From: Alphaproteobacteria bacterium Ga0077535
Lineage (GTDB): Bacteria; Pseudomonadota; Alphaproteobacteria; Caulobacterales; Aquidulcibacteraceae
Direction: 5' to 3'
Assembly: GCA_001464425.1 (NCBI GenBank)
Contig: LNEK01000030.1
Coordinates: 107,764-171,763 of the forward strand
DNA length: 64,000 bases
This document shows, piece by piece, positions 18,991 to 27,385 of this stretch. Under the pieces are notes generated by a model, which was not told the DNA's origin, made no database searches, and saw nothing but the letters and a program-made list of their open reading frames with translations. Within the stretch, counting starts at the first letter, position 1. Each line of letters begins with the position of its first letter. The translations under genes were made by a program, and so were the position numbers.

Positions 18991-20319
18991 TCAAGCCAGA
19001 CGCTTAGCGATTTCAGCGGCCCAAACGCGCAAATCGGGAACCGCTGTGGATTCCCAGTAAGCGCCTTGGCTGAGCGGACCGATGACAAAGACCCCCTCCT
19101 GCGGGCGCCCAGCGCCATCAATGGCGCGCGCTTCCGGATCGAGCTCAATCCCGAGTCCATTCGGGCTGGGGCGGACAACACCATCGCTCAGCATCTGCAG
19201 AAGCAACGGATCGTCAGTGCGTGTGACATCCATATTGCCGCCGGTGCAGTTCACGATGGCCGCGATGTCGATGTTGTGCCGCACTCTGCTGCCACGCTGG
19301 CGATGCTGCACGACGAACGCACGGCCGCGCCGTTCGGCGTTTACGATTTCACCCGCCAGCACACGTAGGCGGCCACTCGCCTTCAATGCCTCTACCTGAG
19401 CCGCAATTTCCGGCGCCATGCGATGGCGGTGCACGTCCCACCAGGGCCGCAGGTGGCGCAAGAACCGGCGCTGCGCTTCGAGCGGCAGGCGCTGCCAGAA
19501 AGCGGCCGTGTGGTGGCGCATTCGTTCCATCGCAAATTGCCAAGGCTGGCCTTGCTCGGCCATGCGCTTCACTTCAGCGCGGAACGCCGAGACAGCATCG
19601 GCAAGCGACGTCGGCAACTCAATCTCGTTTTGCGGCGGCGCAATATGCGGATCGAGATGCGGGCGCGGCGTGAGCCCGCGGCGCGAGAGCGCGTAGATCG
19701 CGCCACTCTTGCGCTGCGCGGCCAGCGCGATGGCGACGTCCACCATGGTCAAGCCAGCGCCGAGCAACAGCACATCCCCGCGCGGGATGCGGCGTAATGC
19801 GGCGCGGTCCCAGGCGCTTATCAGCGGAATATCGGCGCTCTCAAAGGCCGGAAGTGACGCTGGCGGCCGGTGGCCGATCGCAAGCACGACGGCGTCAGCG
19901 TTCAGCAATTTTCCGGACGCCAGTTCAACGATCCATCCATCGTCTTCCCGGCGGCACGCAACCGCTTCGCCGCGGACAGTTTTGATTTTGCGACCGAAGA
20001 AGCCGCGCGCTTGTGAGAATTTTTGCGCAGCGTATTCACCGTAGGTACGCCGGCTTGCGAACGCCGTGGGCGTGGCGCCGGATTTAGACTTTAACCAGCG
20101 CGAGAAATCGTCGGGTTTGTCGACAGAGAAACTCATGTTCGACGCGCGGACGTTCAGCAGGTGCGCGCGCTCGGCCGTGGAATAGGCGACGCCAGCGCCC
20201 AAGCGATTACTACGTTCAACGACGGTGATTTCCGGCGCGCGCGGGCGCGCGGCAAGCTGCGCCGCAACCGCGACACCACTGTAGCCGCCGCCAATTATGA
20301 CAACGCGCTTTCGCTTCAT
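18991..20319 (-). CDS. FAD/NAD(P)-binding oxidoreductase
   Basis: A 442-residue flavoprotein. The N-terminal dinucleotide fold is VVIIGGGYSGVAVAAQL (GxGxxG, about residues 6-20) with VVERSNRLGAGVAYST, characteristic of FAD-NAD(P)-binding family 9 proteins. LAIGHRPPA (about 145-155) and a second nucleotide fold VLLLGAGLTMVDVAIAL (about 187-203) follow, with the C-terminal VFVIGPLSQGAYWESTAVPD. Substrate is unknown; some relatives hydroxylate or oxidise small metabolites. ATG 20319 begins just before the GxGxxG motif; an in-frame extension upstream has no homology. Confidence 0.8.
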   Translation of the reverse strand: MKRKRVVIIGGGYSGVAVAAQLAARPRAPEITVVERSNRLGAGVAYSTAERAHLLNVRASNMSFSVDKPDDFSRWLKSKSGATPTAFASRRTYGEYAAQKFSQARGFFGRKIKTVRGEAVACRREDDGWIVELASGKLLNADAVVLAIGHRPPASLPAFESADIPLISAWDRAALRRIPRGDVLLLGAGLTMVDVAIALAAQRKSGAIYALSRRGLTPRPHLDPHIAPPQNEIELPTSLADAVSAFRAEVKRMAEQGQPWQFAMERMRHHTAAFWQRLPLEAQRRFLRHLRPWWDVHRHRMAPEIAAQVEALKASGRLRVLAGEIVNAERRGRAFVVQHRQRGSRVRHNIDIAAIVNCTGGNMDVTRTDDPLLLQMLSDGVVRPSPNGLGIELDPEARAIDGAGRPQEGVFVIGPLSQGAYWESTAVPDLRVWAAEIAKRLA

Positions 20320-20501
20320 TGCGCTCTGCCGCGGAAGCTCAAATCCAACCCCATCGCGACCATTGTCGCGCCTAAACGCCTGATTGTGCCCATGCAAAGT
20401 CGCATAGCTTAGCGCATTCTCCGGGCAGGCCGCCTGGGATCACGGGCACACCGCGCGATGCTTCCCCTGTGACGCGATGATTTCTTCGCTAGAGCGCAAG
20501 C

Positions 20502-21725
20502 TTAGTCGCGCGCGGCGACTCGCTCAGCCGCCCGCAACGCACGCAGCAAATTGCCGCCTGCAAGCTTAGCGAGGTCAGCATCGCTCCAGCCACGGCGAAT
20601 AAGTTCCGCGAAGAGGTTCGGATAGGTTTCGACGCCTTCCAGGCCTTCAGGCAGCCACGGCACGCCGTCATAATCCGAGCCGATGCCAACATGATCGCGC
20701 CCGGCGACACGCCCGATGTGTTCGATGTGATCGGCGATCACACCTACATCGATCTGCGGGCGCGGGTTTGCCGCAATCCATTCGGCGACACCCGCCGTCA
20801 CCGCGGCGGGATCAGCGGGGTTAAGCGCTTTCAAGCGCGCCTCCTCTGCCGCGCGGCGCGCACCCCATTGCCAGACTTCAGTCGAGGTGAACGCCGGGAA
20901 GAAATTGACCATCACCACGCCGCCATTTTGGCGCACGAGTTGCAGCACATCATCCGGAACGTTGCGCGGGTGCGGCGTGATGGCGAATGCGGAGGAGTGT
21001 GAAAAGATAACGGGCGCCGCCGTGACACGCAGCGCATCGCGCATCGCTTCGGCGGAGACGTGGCTGAGATCAACCAGCATGCCAACGCGATTCATCTCAC
21101 GAATCACATCTTCGCCGAAGGGGGTGAGCCCGCCATGGCGCGGCGCATCGGTCGCGCTATCGACCCAATCCGTGTTGAGCGAATGCGTCAGCGTCATGTA
21201 TAGGACGCCCGACGCGCGGAACTCCCGGATGAGCGCTAGGTTGTTGTTGATCGCCTCCCCACCCTCCATGCCGAACATTGATGCGATGCGGCCGGCGCGG
21301 TGGATGCGGACGATATCGTCGGCGCTATCGGCAAATTCGAACGCGCGCGGATAACGCGCGATCATGCGGCGCGTGAGGTCGATTTGCTCGAACGTGGCTT
21401 GCGTGGCGTCGAGCCCCTTCAGCGACGCCGGCACGTAAACGGACCAGAATTGCGCGCCGACACGGCCTTGGCGCAGACGCGGGATATCCGTGTGTAGCGG
21501 CGGTGTGAGCTGGCGGGTGTCCGCGTTGAGATCAACAGCGTCGATGTTGTTGCCAAAACTGCTCTTGATCTCCCACGGCAAATCGTTGTGCCCGTCGATC
21601 AGCGGCGTCTGCCGCAGGATGCGATCGATGCGCTGTTGTTCGGCGCGGGCGGGCTGATGTTGCGCCAAAGCCAGCGAGGGCGTGGCGATGAGAGCGGCGG
21701 CGAGAAGAAAAAATTGGATACGCAT
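20502..21725 (-). CDS. Membrane dipeptidase (peptidase family M19), exported
   Basis: A 407-residue zinc dipeptidase. A signal peptide (to about residue 22, ALAQ) is followed by the TIM barrel with LIDGHNDLPWEI (zinc-binding HxD-type motif, about 42-53), MEGGEAI (the bridging Glu), VDLSHVSAEA and IFSHSSAFA (zinc His residues), and HVGIGSDYDG near the end. Family members cleave dipeptides, including D-amino acid dipeptides, in the periplasm. No clear Shine-Dalgarno sequence precedes the ATG. Neighbours give no pathway context. Confidence 0.9.
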   Translation of the reverse strand: MRIQFFLLAAALIATPSLALAQHQPARAEQQRIDRILRQTPLIDGHNDLPWEIKSSFGNNIDAVDLNADTRQLTPPLHTDIPRLRQGRVGAQFWSVYVPASLKGLDATQATFEQIDLTRRMIARYPRAFEFADSADDIVRIHRAGRIASMFGMEGGEAINNNLALIREFRASGVLYMTLTHSLNTDWVDSATDAPRHGGLTPFGEDVIREMNRVGMLVDLSHVSAEAMRDALRVTAAPVIFSHSSAFAITPHPRNVPDDVLQLVRQNGGVVMVNFFPAFTSTEVWQWGARRAAEEARLKALNPADPAAVTAGVAEWIAANPRPQIDVGVIADHIEHIGRVAGRDHVGIGSDYDGVPWLPEGLEGVETYPNLFAELIRRGWSDADLAKLAGGNLLRALRAAERVAARD

Positions 21726-21756
21726 TCGCGCAAGCTAGTGCGTAATATTTGCTACG

Positions 21757-21849
21757 TCACGCCCAACCCGCGTTCGAAGCGGCCATCACGCTCAATCCAA
21801 AATAGACGAACGTCACCGTGACCAGGCCGAGCAGGCATTTCGACTGCAT
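21757..21849 (-). CDS. Small hydrophobic protein (30 residues)
   Basis: The frame encodes 30 residues: a short basic start (MQSK), a hydrophobic stretch of about 20 residues and a polar end (SNAGWA). A strong ribosome-binding site, AGGAG, lies 8 bases before the ATG. It probably forms one membrane span. The gene lies between the dipeptidase gene and a divergent acyltransferase gene. No family was recognised. Because of the strong initiation signal it is more likely real than chance. Confidence 0.6.
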   Translation of the reverse strand: MQSKCLLGLVTVTFVYFGLSVMAASNAGWA

Positions 21850-21894
21850 CGTTTCACTCCTGTTGCGGAGATAATCGACGTTACGCGCAGGCGT

Positions 21895-21910
21895 AGTGAC
21901 GGCTGTCACT
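21895..21910. promoter_or_regulatory. Inverted repeat in a divergent intergenic region
   Basis: AGTGAC (21895-21900), four bases and GTCACT (21905-21910) form a perfect 6-base inverted repeat; with one mismatch it extends two bases further. It lies between the 30-residue ORF (minus) and the acyltransferase gene (plus), where an operator would be expected. A chance match is possible. Confidence 0.3.
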
Positions 21911-21985
21911 GCCGCATTGCGGCCGCGCAAATCCCGCAGAGCGAAAGCGCTTTACCGCGCCACGCGCGGAGATCAGGAAAACGCC

Positions 21986-23239
21986 ATGCACGCAGACACG
22001 CAGAGCGCTGCAACCAGACGCGCCGATGTTGACCATTTACGCGTTGTCGCCCTCGCGCTGCTGATCGTTTACCATGTTTTGCTGATCTACACGGGGCGCG
22101 AGTTCTGGCGCGTCAGCAGTGTGCATCACGGCTATTGGGCCGACTATCTTCTGAACGTGCTGACGCCGTGGCGGATGTCCCTGGTGTTCTTGATCGGCGG
22201 CATCGCAGTTCGCTTCATGCTGTCGCGGCCGAGCTTCGGCGCCTTTGTGCAAGAGCGTGCGGCGCGGTTGCTGACCGCGTTTGTTTTCGCTGTCGTTGTG
22301 CTGGTGCCGCCGCAGCGTTTCGTGCGGCTCGATGAGCTCGGCGCAAATGCGCAACAGGATTATCTGAGCTACTTACTGCACGAGGCGCCGTTCGCGGTGT
22401 CGTACATGGGCGCGCACGTCCCGCAATTCGCACATGCTTGGTTCTTGCCCTATCTGTTTGCGTATTCGGTGCTGATTGGCGCGTTCTGGTGGGGCGCGCC
22501 GCGAGCGTTTGCGGCGATGCAGCGCGGTGTAGCCCGTGTGCATGCGGGCGTCTGGGCCCTAGGCACGATGGCTTGGTTCACCTTTCTTGAGGTCGCGCGC
22601 CTGCAAAACCAGCAAGGCGAGCACCTCTTTTTGAGTGACTTTCAAGCGCACATGAAGTTCCTGCCGCTCTTCATTTTCGGCGTGTTGATCGGCAAGAATG
22701 CCGAATTCAGCCGACAACTTGGCCAGGTCAAATTTCCGCTGTGGGCGACGGCCGCTACGCTGATGGTCACAAGCGGCGCGCTGGAGTGGATGTTTCTGCA
22801 CAATGCGCTCACCGACACACCGTGGTTGGCGACGCGCGGCCTATACGGCGGCGCCATGCTGTTCAGCGTGTTGGCGTTCGGGAATTGGGCGCTAAACCGC
22901 CCGTCCGTCGCATCGCGCTACGCGGCAGATGCCATTTTACCGATCTACCTGATGCACCAGACAGCTTTGATCATCACCGCCGATCTGATCATCGCTCGCG
23001 CTTGGCCGTTACCGTTGGAAATGGCTGTGTTGCTCTCTGCAACAACACTACTGCCGCTGGCGGCGTATCAACTCTTCGTGCGTCACACGCCTTGGCTGCG
23101 CTTCTTGTTCGGGTTGCGCCCGCAGCTTCGAGCGCATGCGCCGACAGAGCCAGGCGCTGGCGATCCGGCAAACGATGCTGAGCCGGCTACAGACCGTAAG
23201 CGGCTTTCATTTCTGGCTCCCTGGCGGCGACGAGCCTAG
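21986..23239 (+). CDS. Acyltransferase family 3 membrane protein (OpgC-like)
   Basis: A 417-residue, about ten-span membrane protein. [23 protein letters not shown] at residues about 15-38 is the start of acyltransferase-3 proteins of the glucan-succinyltransferase (OpgC/MdoC-like) type, with the conserved His in VYHV. Later [11 protein letters not shown] and the C-terminal [10 protein letters not shown] also fit. It probably acylates a periplasmic or surface glycan. AGGA lies eight bases before the ATG. The gene converges on, and overlaps by 53 bases, the malyl-CoA lyase-like gene. The other family member in the window (17641-18876) is only distantly similar. Confidence 0.8.
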   Translation: MHADTQSAATRRADVDHLRVVALALLIVYHVLLIYTGREFWRVSSVHHGYWADYLLNVLTPWRMSLVFLIGGIAVRFMLSRPSFGAFVQERAARLLTAFVFAVVVLVPPQRFVRLDELGANAQQDYLSYLLHEAPFAVSYMGAHVPQFAHAWFLPYLFAYSVLIGAFWWGAPRAFAAMQRGVARVHAGVWALGTMAWFTFLEVARLQNQQGEHLFLSDFQAHMKFLPLFIFGVLIGKNAEFSRQLGQVKFPLWATAATLMVTSGALEWMFLHNALTDTPWLATRGLYGGAMLFSVLAFGNWALNRPSVASRYAADAILPIYLMHQTALIITADLIIARAWPLPLEMAVLLSATTLLPLAAYQLFVRHTPWLRFLFGLRPQLRAHAPTEPGAGDPANDAEPATDRKRLSFLAPWRRRA

Positions 23240-24239
23240 CCAAGTCAACAATCACCTTAGCCTGCTTCCACGTCGCATCATCGAGCATCTTGCCATCGAC
23301 AAGCGCCACGCCCGTGCCGTCCGGCATCGCGTCGATCATGCGCTTGGCGAGCTTCACTTCTTCAACGTCCGGCGTGAACACGCGCTTGGCGATCTCGATT
23401 TGCGAGGGATGCAGCGTCCAGGCGCCGACGCAACCCATGAGATACGCATTACGGAATTGCTGTTCGCAGGCGGCGGCGTCAGCGAAATCGCCGAACGGGC
23501 CGTACATCGGTTTGATGCCGTGCATGACGCATGCATCGACCATGCGGGCAAAAGTGTAGTGCCAAAGATCTTGCTGCGCCGAGGCGCGCTCACTCGCGCC
23601 CTCTTCCGCATCGCTCAGGACGCGATAACCCGGATGGCCGCCGCCGACGCGTGTGGTCTTCATTTTGCGCGACGCGGCGAGGTCGGCGGGGCCAAGGCAG
23701 ATGCCATGCATGCGCGGGCTGGCGCCGGCGATAGCTTCGACGTTGGCGACGCCTTGAGCCGTTTCCAAGATCGCGTGCAGCATGATCGGCCGCTTCACGC
23801 CGTGCTTGGCTTCCAAGAGCGCAAGCAGCTGATCCATATAATGGATGTCCCACGGGCCCTCGACTTTCGGCACCATGATGACGTCGAGCTGATTGCCGAT
23901 ATTGGCGACGAGTTCGGTGACATCATCCAAATGCCACGGCGAGTTCAGCGCATTGATGCGGCTCCAATAGCCGACGCCAGCCGAGACGAAATCAAAGCTT
24001 TTGCCCATCTCGATCGCGCCCGCGCGCGCGGCTTCTTTGGCATCCGCGGGAATTGCATCCTCAAGGTTGGCGAGGATGACATCGACCTGCTTGGCCATGT
24101 CGCCCACGCGGGCCCGGAGCTTCTCGTTATGGGCCGGAACGAAGTGGATCGTTCGCTCTAGGCGCACGGGCAGTTCCAGCAAGGGCTGCGGGGCGCCGCT
24201 CGCCAGGGGGGCGAAAAACTGGCGGGGAGGCTTTGTCAC
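23187..24239 (-). CDS. HpcH/HpaI aldolase, L-malyl-CoA/beta-methylmalyl-CoA lyase type
   Basis: A 350-residue TIM-barrel CoA-ester lyase. The motifs are [13 protein letters not shown] at the start, [21 protein letters not shown] (conserved acidic metal and CoA region), [33 protein letters not shown] (the metal-binding Glu) and [13 protein letters not shown]. Relatives in Rhodobacter and other alphaproteobacteria cleave malyl-CoA and beta-methylmalyl-CoA in the ethylmalonyl-CoA pathway or in glyoxylate metabolism. It starts at GTG 24239, next to an AGGA. Substrate preference cannot be read from sequence. It lies back to back with accA. Confidence 0.85.
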   Translation of the reverse strand: MTKPPRQFFAPLASGAPQPLLELPVRLERTIHFVPAHNEKLRARVGDMAKQVDVILANLEDAIPADAKEAARAGAIEMGKSFDFVSAGVGYWSRINALNSPWHLDDVTELVANIGNQLDVIMVPKVEGPWDIHYMDQLLALLEAKHGVKRPIMLHAILETAQGVANVEAIAGASPRMHGICLGPADLAASRKMKTTRVGGGHPGYRVLSDAEEGASERASAQQDLWHYTFARMVDACVMHGIKPMYGPFGDFADAAACEQQFRNAYLMGCVGAWTLHPSQIEIAKRVFTPDVEEVKLAKRMIDAMPDGTGVALVDGKMLDDATWKQAKVIVDLARLVAAREPEMKAAYGL

Positions 24240-24369
24240 GGCGGCTGATCCTGTTCTGTTCGCGTTTGCAGCATGATCTGAGCCGCGCCGGGGCGCAATC
24301 GGGCTAAACTGGCTGGGGCTTTACCTTGAAGCAAAGGTCCGGGTGGGTATTGTCCGCCGCTTTAGAGGG

Positions 24370-24388
24370 TGGGCCGCCGCGCGGCCCA
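24370..24388 (+). promoter_or_regulatory. GC-rich stem-loop upstream of the accA start
   Basis: TGGGCCGC (24370-24377) and GCGGCCCA (24381-24388) form a perfect 8-base stem with a CGC loop, 14 bases before the TTG start of accA. It could affect ribosome access, but no function is known. Confidence 0.35.
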
Positions 24389-24402
24389 GGGTTTGAGCCG
24401 CC

Positions 24403-25383
24403 TTGCGCACCTATCTCGACTTCGAAAAACCGGTCGCTGAGATCGAAAACAAGATTGAGGAGCTTCAGGCCTTGGCTGAGGCCTCTGGCGCCGATGCGAT
24501 CTCGCAGGGCGTCGAGCTCTCGCGGCTGAAGACTAAGGCCGAGAACCAGCTCGCCGCGATCTACGCCAAGCTCGATCCCTGGCAGAAAACGCAGGTCGCC
24601 CGCCATCAAGACCGCCCGCGCTTTCGCGACTACGTCGCCGCTTTGGTCACCGACTTTGTCGAACTCTCGGGTGACCGCAATTACGGCGAGGACGCTGCGA
24701 TCCTAGGCGGCACCGGCAAATTTCTGGGACGTCCCATTCTGGTGATGGGCCATGAGAAAGGTCGCACCACCGCTGATCGCTTGAAGCACAATTTCGGCAT
24801 GGCGCGCCCAGAGGGCTATCGCAAAGCCGTGCGACTTATGGATTTGGCCGAGAAGTTTTCGCTGCCGGTGTTGAGCTTTGTCGATACAGCGGGCGCGTAC
24901 CCCGGCATCGGCGCGGAAGAGCGCGGGCAAGCAGAAGCCATTGCGCGTTCGACTGAGCGCTGTCTCACGCTCGGCGTCCCGATGGTGGCGGTGATTGCTG
25001 GCGAAGGCGGCTCAGGCGGCGCGATCGCGATCGCAGCGGCAAACAAAGTGCTGATGCTGGAGCACTCGATCTATTCGGTGATCAGCCCCGAAGGCGCAGC
25101 TTCAATTCTCTGGAAAGATTCCGCGCGCGCCAAGGAAGCCGCAACGGCGATGAAGATCACCGCGCAAGACCTGCTTGGCCTCAAAGTGATCGACCAGATC
25201 GTGAAGGAGCCGCCTGGCGGCGCACACCGCGAGGCGGCAGCGGCGGTGGCGACTGTGGGCGCGGCGGTGGCGAAAGCTTTGGACGAACTCGGCAAGCTCA
25301 GCCCAGACGAATTGCGCAAGCAACGCCGTGATCGCTTCCTGGCGATCGGACGCTTTGAAGACGGCGTCGCGCCCGGGCTTTAG
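24403..25383 (+). CDS. accA: Acetyl-CoA carboxylase carboxyltransferase subunit alpha
   Basis: AccA with AccD moves CO2 from biotin to acetyl-CoA, the first step of fatty acid synthesis. The 326-residue protein begins RTYLDFEKPVAEIENKIEEL, as AccA proteins do, and carries GHEKGRTT, RLMDLAEKFSLPVLSFVDTAGAYPGIGAEERGQ and the oxyanion-forming GEGGSGGA. The start is a TTG at 24403, fixed by homology since no ATG or GTG is near. A strong 8-base hairpin (24370-24388) lies 15 bases before it. Confidence 0.95.
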   Translation: MRTYLDFEKPVAEIENKIEELQALAEASGADAISQGVELSRLKTKAENQLAAIYAKLDPWQKTQVARHQDRPRFRDYVAALVTDFVELSGDRNYGEDAAILGGTGKFLGRPILVMGHEKGRTTADRLKHNFGMARPEGYRKAVRLMDLAEKFSLPVLSFVDTAGAYPGIGAEERGQAEAIARSTERCLTLGVPMVAVIAGEGGSGGAIAIAAANKVLMLEHSIYSVISPEGAASILWKDSARAKEAATAMKITAQDLLGLKVIDQIVKEPPGGAHREAAAAVATVGAAVAKALDELGKLSPDELRKQRRDRFLAIGRFEDGVAPGL

Positions 25384-25454
25384 GGCTCGCATTCAACTTG
25401 CACTCTCCCGTGCGCGCCTCATATTTGGGGCGTGCTTGTTGAGGGTGACCGATC

Positions 25455-26027
25455 ATGAGCGATGAGATTTCACGACGCGCGTTGGCTTTAGGCTTGGGCG
25501 CGAGCGCTTTGTTGCCGGCGAGCGCGCTGGCGCAGAACAGCGACACATACACCGAGCCAGAAATTGTCGCCGCGGCGGAGCGCTTCTTTGGCGCGGGCGC
25601 GGAAGGCGTGGCGGCGGTGGTGAGCCACGTGTTCGACGATCTTGGCCGGCCGAACGGCTACATCCAGGGCGAAGAAGGTTCGGGCGCGATCGGTGTTGGT
25701 CTGCGCTATGGCGACGGGCGGTTGCGCATGAAGAGCCGCAGCAGCGTAACGCGCGTTTATTGGCAGGGACCGTCAGTCGGCTTTGACACCGGCGGCAACG
25801 CATCAAAGGTGTTCACGCTCGTCTACAATCTGCAGAACGTCGATGACATCTTCCACCGCTATCCAGGCGTCGAAGGCACTGCATATTTCATCGGCGGCGT
25901 GGGCGTGAATTATCAGGAGCGCAATGGCGTGACGTTGGCGCCGATGCGCGCGGGCGTCGGATTCCGGCTGGGGGCCAATATTGGCTACCTCGCCTATTCG
26001 CGTCGGCGGCGGCTCAATCCGTTCTGA
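25455..26027 (+). CDS. eipA: DUF1134 / EipA-family envelope protein
   Basis: A 190-residue exported protein: signal peptide to about residue 27 (SALAQ), then the DUF1134 domain with YTEPEIVAAAERFFG, RPNGYIQGEEGSGAIGVGLRYGDG, YWQGPSVGFDTGGNASK, LVYNLQNVDDI and GVGFRLGANIGYL. EipA of Brucella is a small periplasmic beta-barrel needed for envelope integrity and widespread in alphaproteobacteria. GAGGGTGACC lies in front of the ATG. Its stop codon directly abuts the end of the convergent ion-channel gene. Confidence 0.88.
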   Translation: MSDEISRRALALGLGASALLPASALAQNSDTYTEPEIVAAAERFFGAGAEGVAAVVSHVFDDLGRPNGYIQGEEGSGAIGVGLRYGDGRLRMKSRSSVTRVYWQGPSVGFDTGGNASKVFTLVYNLQNVDDIFHRYPGVEGTAYFIGGVGVNYQERNGVTLAPMRAGVGFRLGANIGYLAYSRRRRLNPF

Positions 26028-26855
26028 TCATTTCTTGCGCCGCTCTTCGAGCGCGCGCTTTGACGCTTCGTGACGTTCGCGGAATTCTTCGGCGAATGAG
26101 GACGCGAGAATACCCGTCGGCAGCGCCACGATGCCGACGCCGGCGAGCGCGACCAGCCCTGCAGCGAAGCGGCCCTGAGCGGTTTCGGGGTAGACATCGC
26201 CGTAGCCGACCGTCGTCAGCGTCACGATCGCCCACCACATTGCGCGCGCGATCGAGCCAAACGCTTCCGGCTTGGAATCGCCCTCGATGAAGTAGAGCAC
26301 CATCGCGGCGATGTAGAGTTGCGCGGCGGCGACAGCGAGCGCGGCCATCAACGGCGCCCAAGCGCGGCGCACGGCAGCGCCGACGATTGCGAACGCCGGC
26401 ACGTAGCGGGCGAGCTTGAACAGGCGGAAAAGCCGGAGCGCGCGCAGCGCTGGAAACCAAGCGCCTGTGGTGTCCGGGAAAAATATCATCGCGACCAGCT
26501 CAGGCGCGAACGCGAGCACATCGGCGATAGTCACCGGTTGGATCAGAAATCGGAGCCGACCGATTACGCCGGCATGGGCTGGGTTCTCGCCCTCCGACCA
26601 GAAGCGCAGAGCAAACTCGATCGCAAACACCCAGACGATGGCGACGTTGAGCCACTGCACCAGCGGCAACAATCCGCGATCGATACCGGAATCGTCGCGC
26701 AGCACTTCAGTTTCGAGTGCAAGCGAGATCAGGCTCACGATCACAAGAATGATGATCGCGCCGGAAAAGAAATTGATGCCGCCCGGCTGATCGGGCTCGA
26801 GCCAATCGTGAACGTAGGCTTTGGCGGTCGTGTGCTTGCGCTGGATCAGAGGCAT
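26028..26855 (-). CDS. Voltage-gated-type potassium channel (ion transporter)
   Basis: A 275-residue six-span ion channel. Segments S1-S4 occupy about residues 28-165, with a basic S4 RALRLFRLFKLARYV. A re-entrant loop with the K+ selectivity filter TLTTVGYGDVYP (about residues 215-226) precedes S6 and a charged cytoplasmic tail. It is probably a Kv-like K+ channel in the inner membrane. A strong ribosome-binding site (GGAGGGG) precedes the ATG, and a 10-base inverted repeat lies upstream between it and sugE. Confidence 0.85.
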   Translation of the reverse strand: MPLIQRKHTTAKAYVHDWLEPDQPGGINFFSGAIIILVIVSLISLALETEVLRDDSGIDRGLLPLVQWLNVAIVWVFAIEFALRFWSEGENPAHAGVIGRLRFLIQPVTIADVLAFAPELVAMIFFPDTTGAWFPALRALRLFRLFKLARYVPAFAIVGAAVRRAWAPLMAALAVAAAQLYIAAMVLYFIEGDSKPEAFGSIARAMWWAIVTLTTVGYGDVYPETAQGRFAAGLVALAGVGIVALPTGILASSFAEEFRERHEASKRALEERRKK

Positions 26856-26865
26856 CGCGCCCCTC

Positions 26866-26895
26866 CTCGCGCGCCGTTTTAGTCAGGCGCGCGAG
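26866..26895. terminator. Stem-loop between sugE and the ion-channel gene
   Basis: CTCGCGCGCC (26866-26875) and GGCGCGCGAG (26886-26895) form a perfect 10-base stem with a 10-base loop, directly after the sugE stop. No T run follows on the minus strand, so if it terminates or stabilises transcripts it does so without the classic signal. Confidence 0.35.
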
Positions 26896-26909
26896 CCCGG
26901 CAAGACGGT

Positions 26910-27233
26910 TCAGGCGCTCGACGAAAGCTTGAGGCCGACAATCCCCGCCACGATCAATCCGATGCAGCCCAAGCGCACTGCGCTCGCGCTTTCGGAGAAG
27001 AGCATCATGCCGAGGAGCGCGGCGCCGACGGCGCCGATCCCGGTCCAGACTGCGTAAGCGGTGCCGATCGGCAGCGTCCGCGCGGCTTGAGCGAGCAACC
27101 ACATCGATCCGACCATGGCGGCGATAGTAATCGCACTCGGGACAGTCTTGGTGAAACCGTCCGTATACTTGAGGCCAACAGCCCAAATGATTTCGAGAAA
27201 ACCGGCTGCCGCCAGCATGATCCAGGCATTCAT
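26910..27233 (-). CDS. sugE: SMR-family guanidinium exporter Gdx (SugE)
   Basis: A 107-residue, four-span small multidrug resistance protein. It has the essential Glu in the first helix ([21 protein letters not shown], Glu14) and the Gdx/SugE markers [23 protein letters not shown] and the final GIVGLKLS. Gdx exporters exchange guanidinium ions for protons, in contrast to the drug-exporting EmrE branch. The guanidine-II riboswitch just upstream supports this function independently. AAGGAG lies six bases before the ATG. Confidence 0.93.
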   Translation of the reverse strand: MNAWIMLAAAGFLEIIWAVGLKYTDGFTKTVPSAITIAAMVGSMWLLAQAARTLPIGTAYAVWTGIGAVGAALLGMMLFSESASAVRLGCIGLIVAGIVGLKLSSSA

Positions 27234-27263
27234 GGACTGCTCCTTAGCGCGTTTCGCGCTTAT

Positions 27264-27305
27264 GGGGCCGTCCCCGCTCTATGGAAAGCACAACGGGCCG
27301 TCCCG
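27264..27305 (-). ncRNA. Guanidine-II (mini-ykkC) riboswitch
   Basis: On the minus strand two small hairpins with identical ACGG loops lie in tandem: CGGG-ACGG-CCCG (27294-27305) and GGGG-ACGG-CCCC (27264-27275), 18 bases apart. This is the defining structure of the guanidine-II riboswitch, in which two ACGR loops dock and bind guanidinium. The second hairpin lies 18 bases before the AAGGAG of sugE, so control is likely translational. A further hairpin, AGCGCG-AAA-CGCGCT (27246-27260), lies between the riboswitch and the ribosome-binding site. Gene context (Gdx exporter) agrees. Confidence 0.9.
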
Positions 27306-27345
27306 ACGTGCGGTCATGATGTGGGATAAGTACGCGGCCGTTCAA

Positions 27346-27385
27346 GGATCGGAGCGCGACCGCCCAAGTTCGCGCTCCCTGATCC
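27346..27385 (-). terminator. Stem-loop directly after the pheT stop
   Basis: GGATC plus GGAGCGCGA (27346-27359) pairs with TCGCGCTCC and GATCC (27370-27385) with a two-base bulge. The hairpin starts at the base after the pheT stop codon and ends 41 bases before the riboswitch. No T run follows it on the minus strand, so it may be a weak terminator or a 3' stabilising element. Confidence 0.4.

Noticed and set aside
23136..24161. 341-codon plus-strand frame opposite the malyl-CoA lyase
   Set aside because: Minus-strand frame has all family motifs; the plus frame has none.
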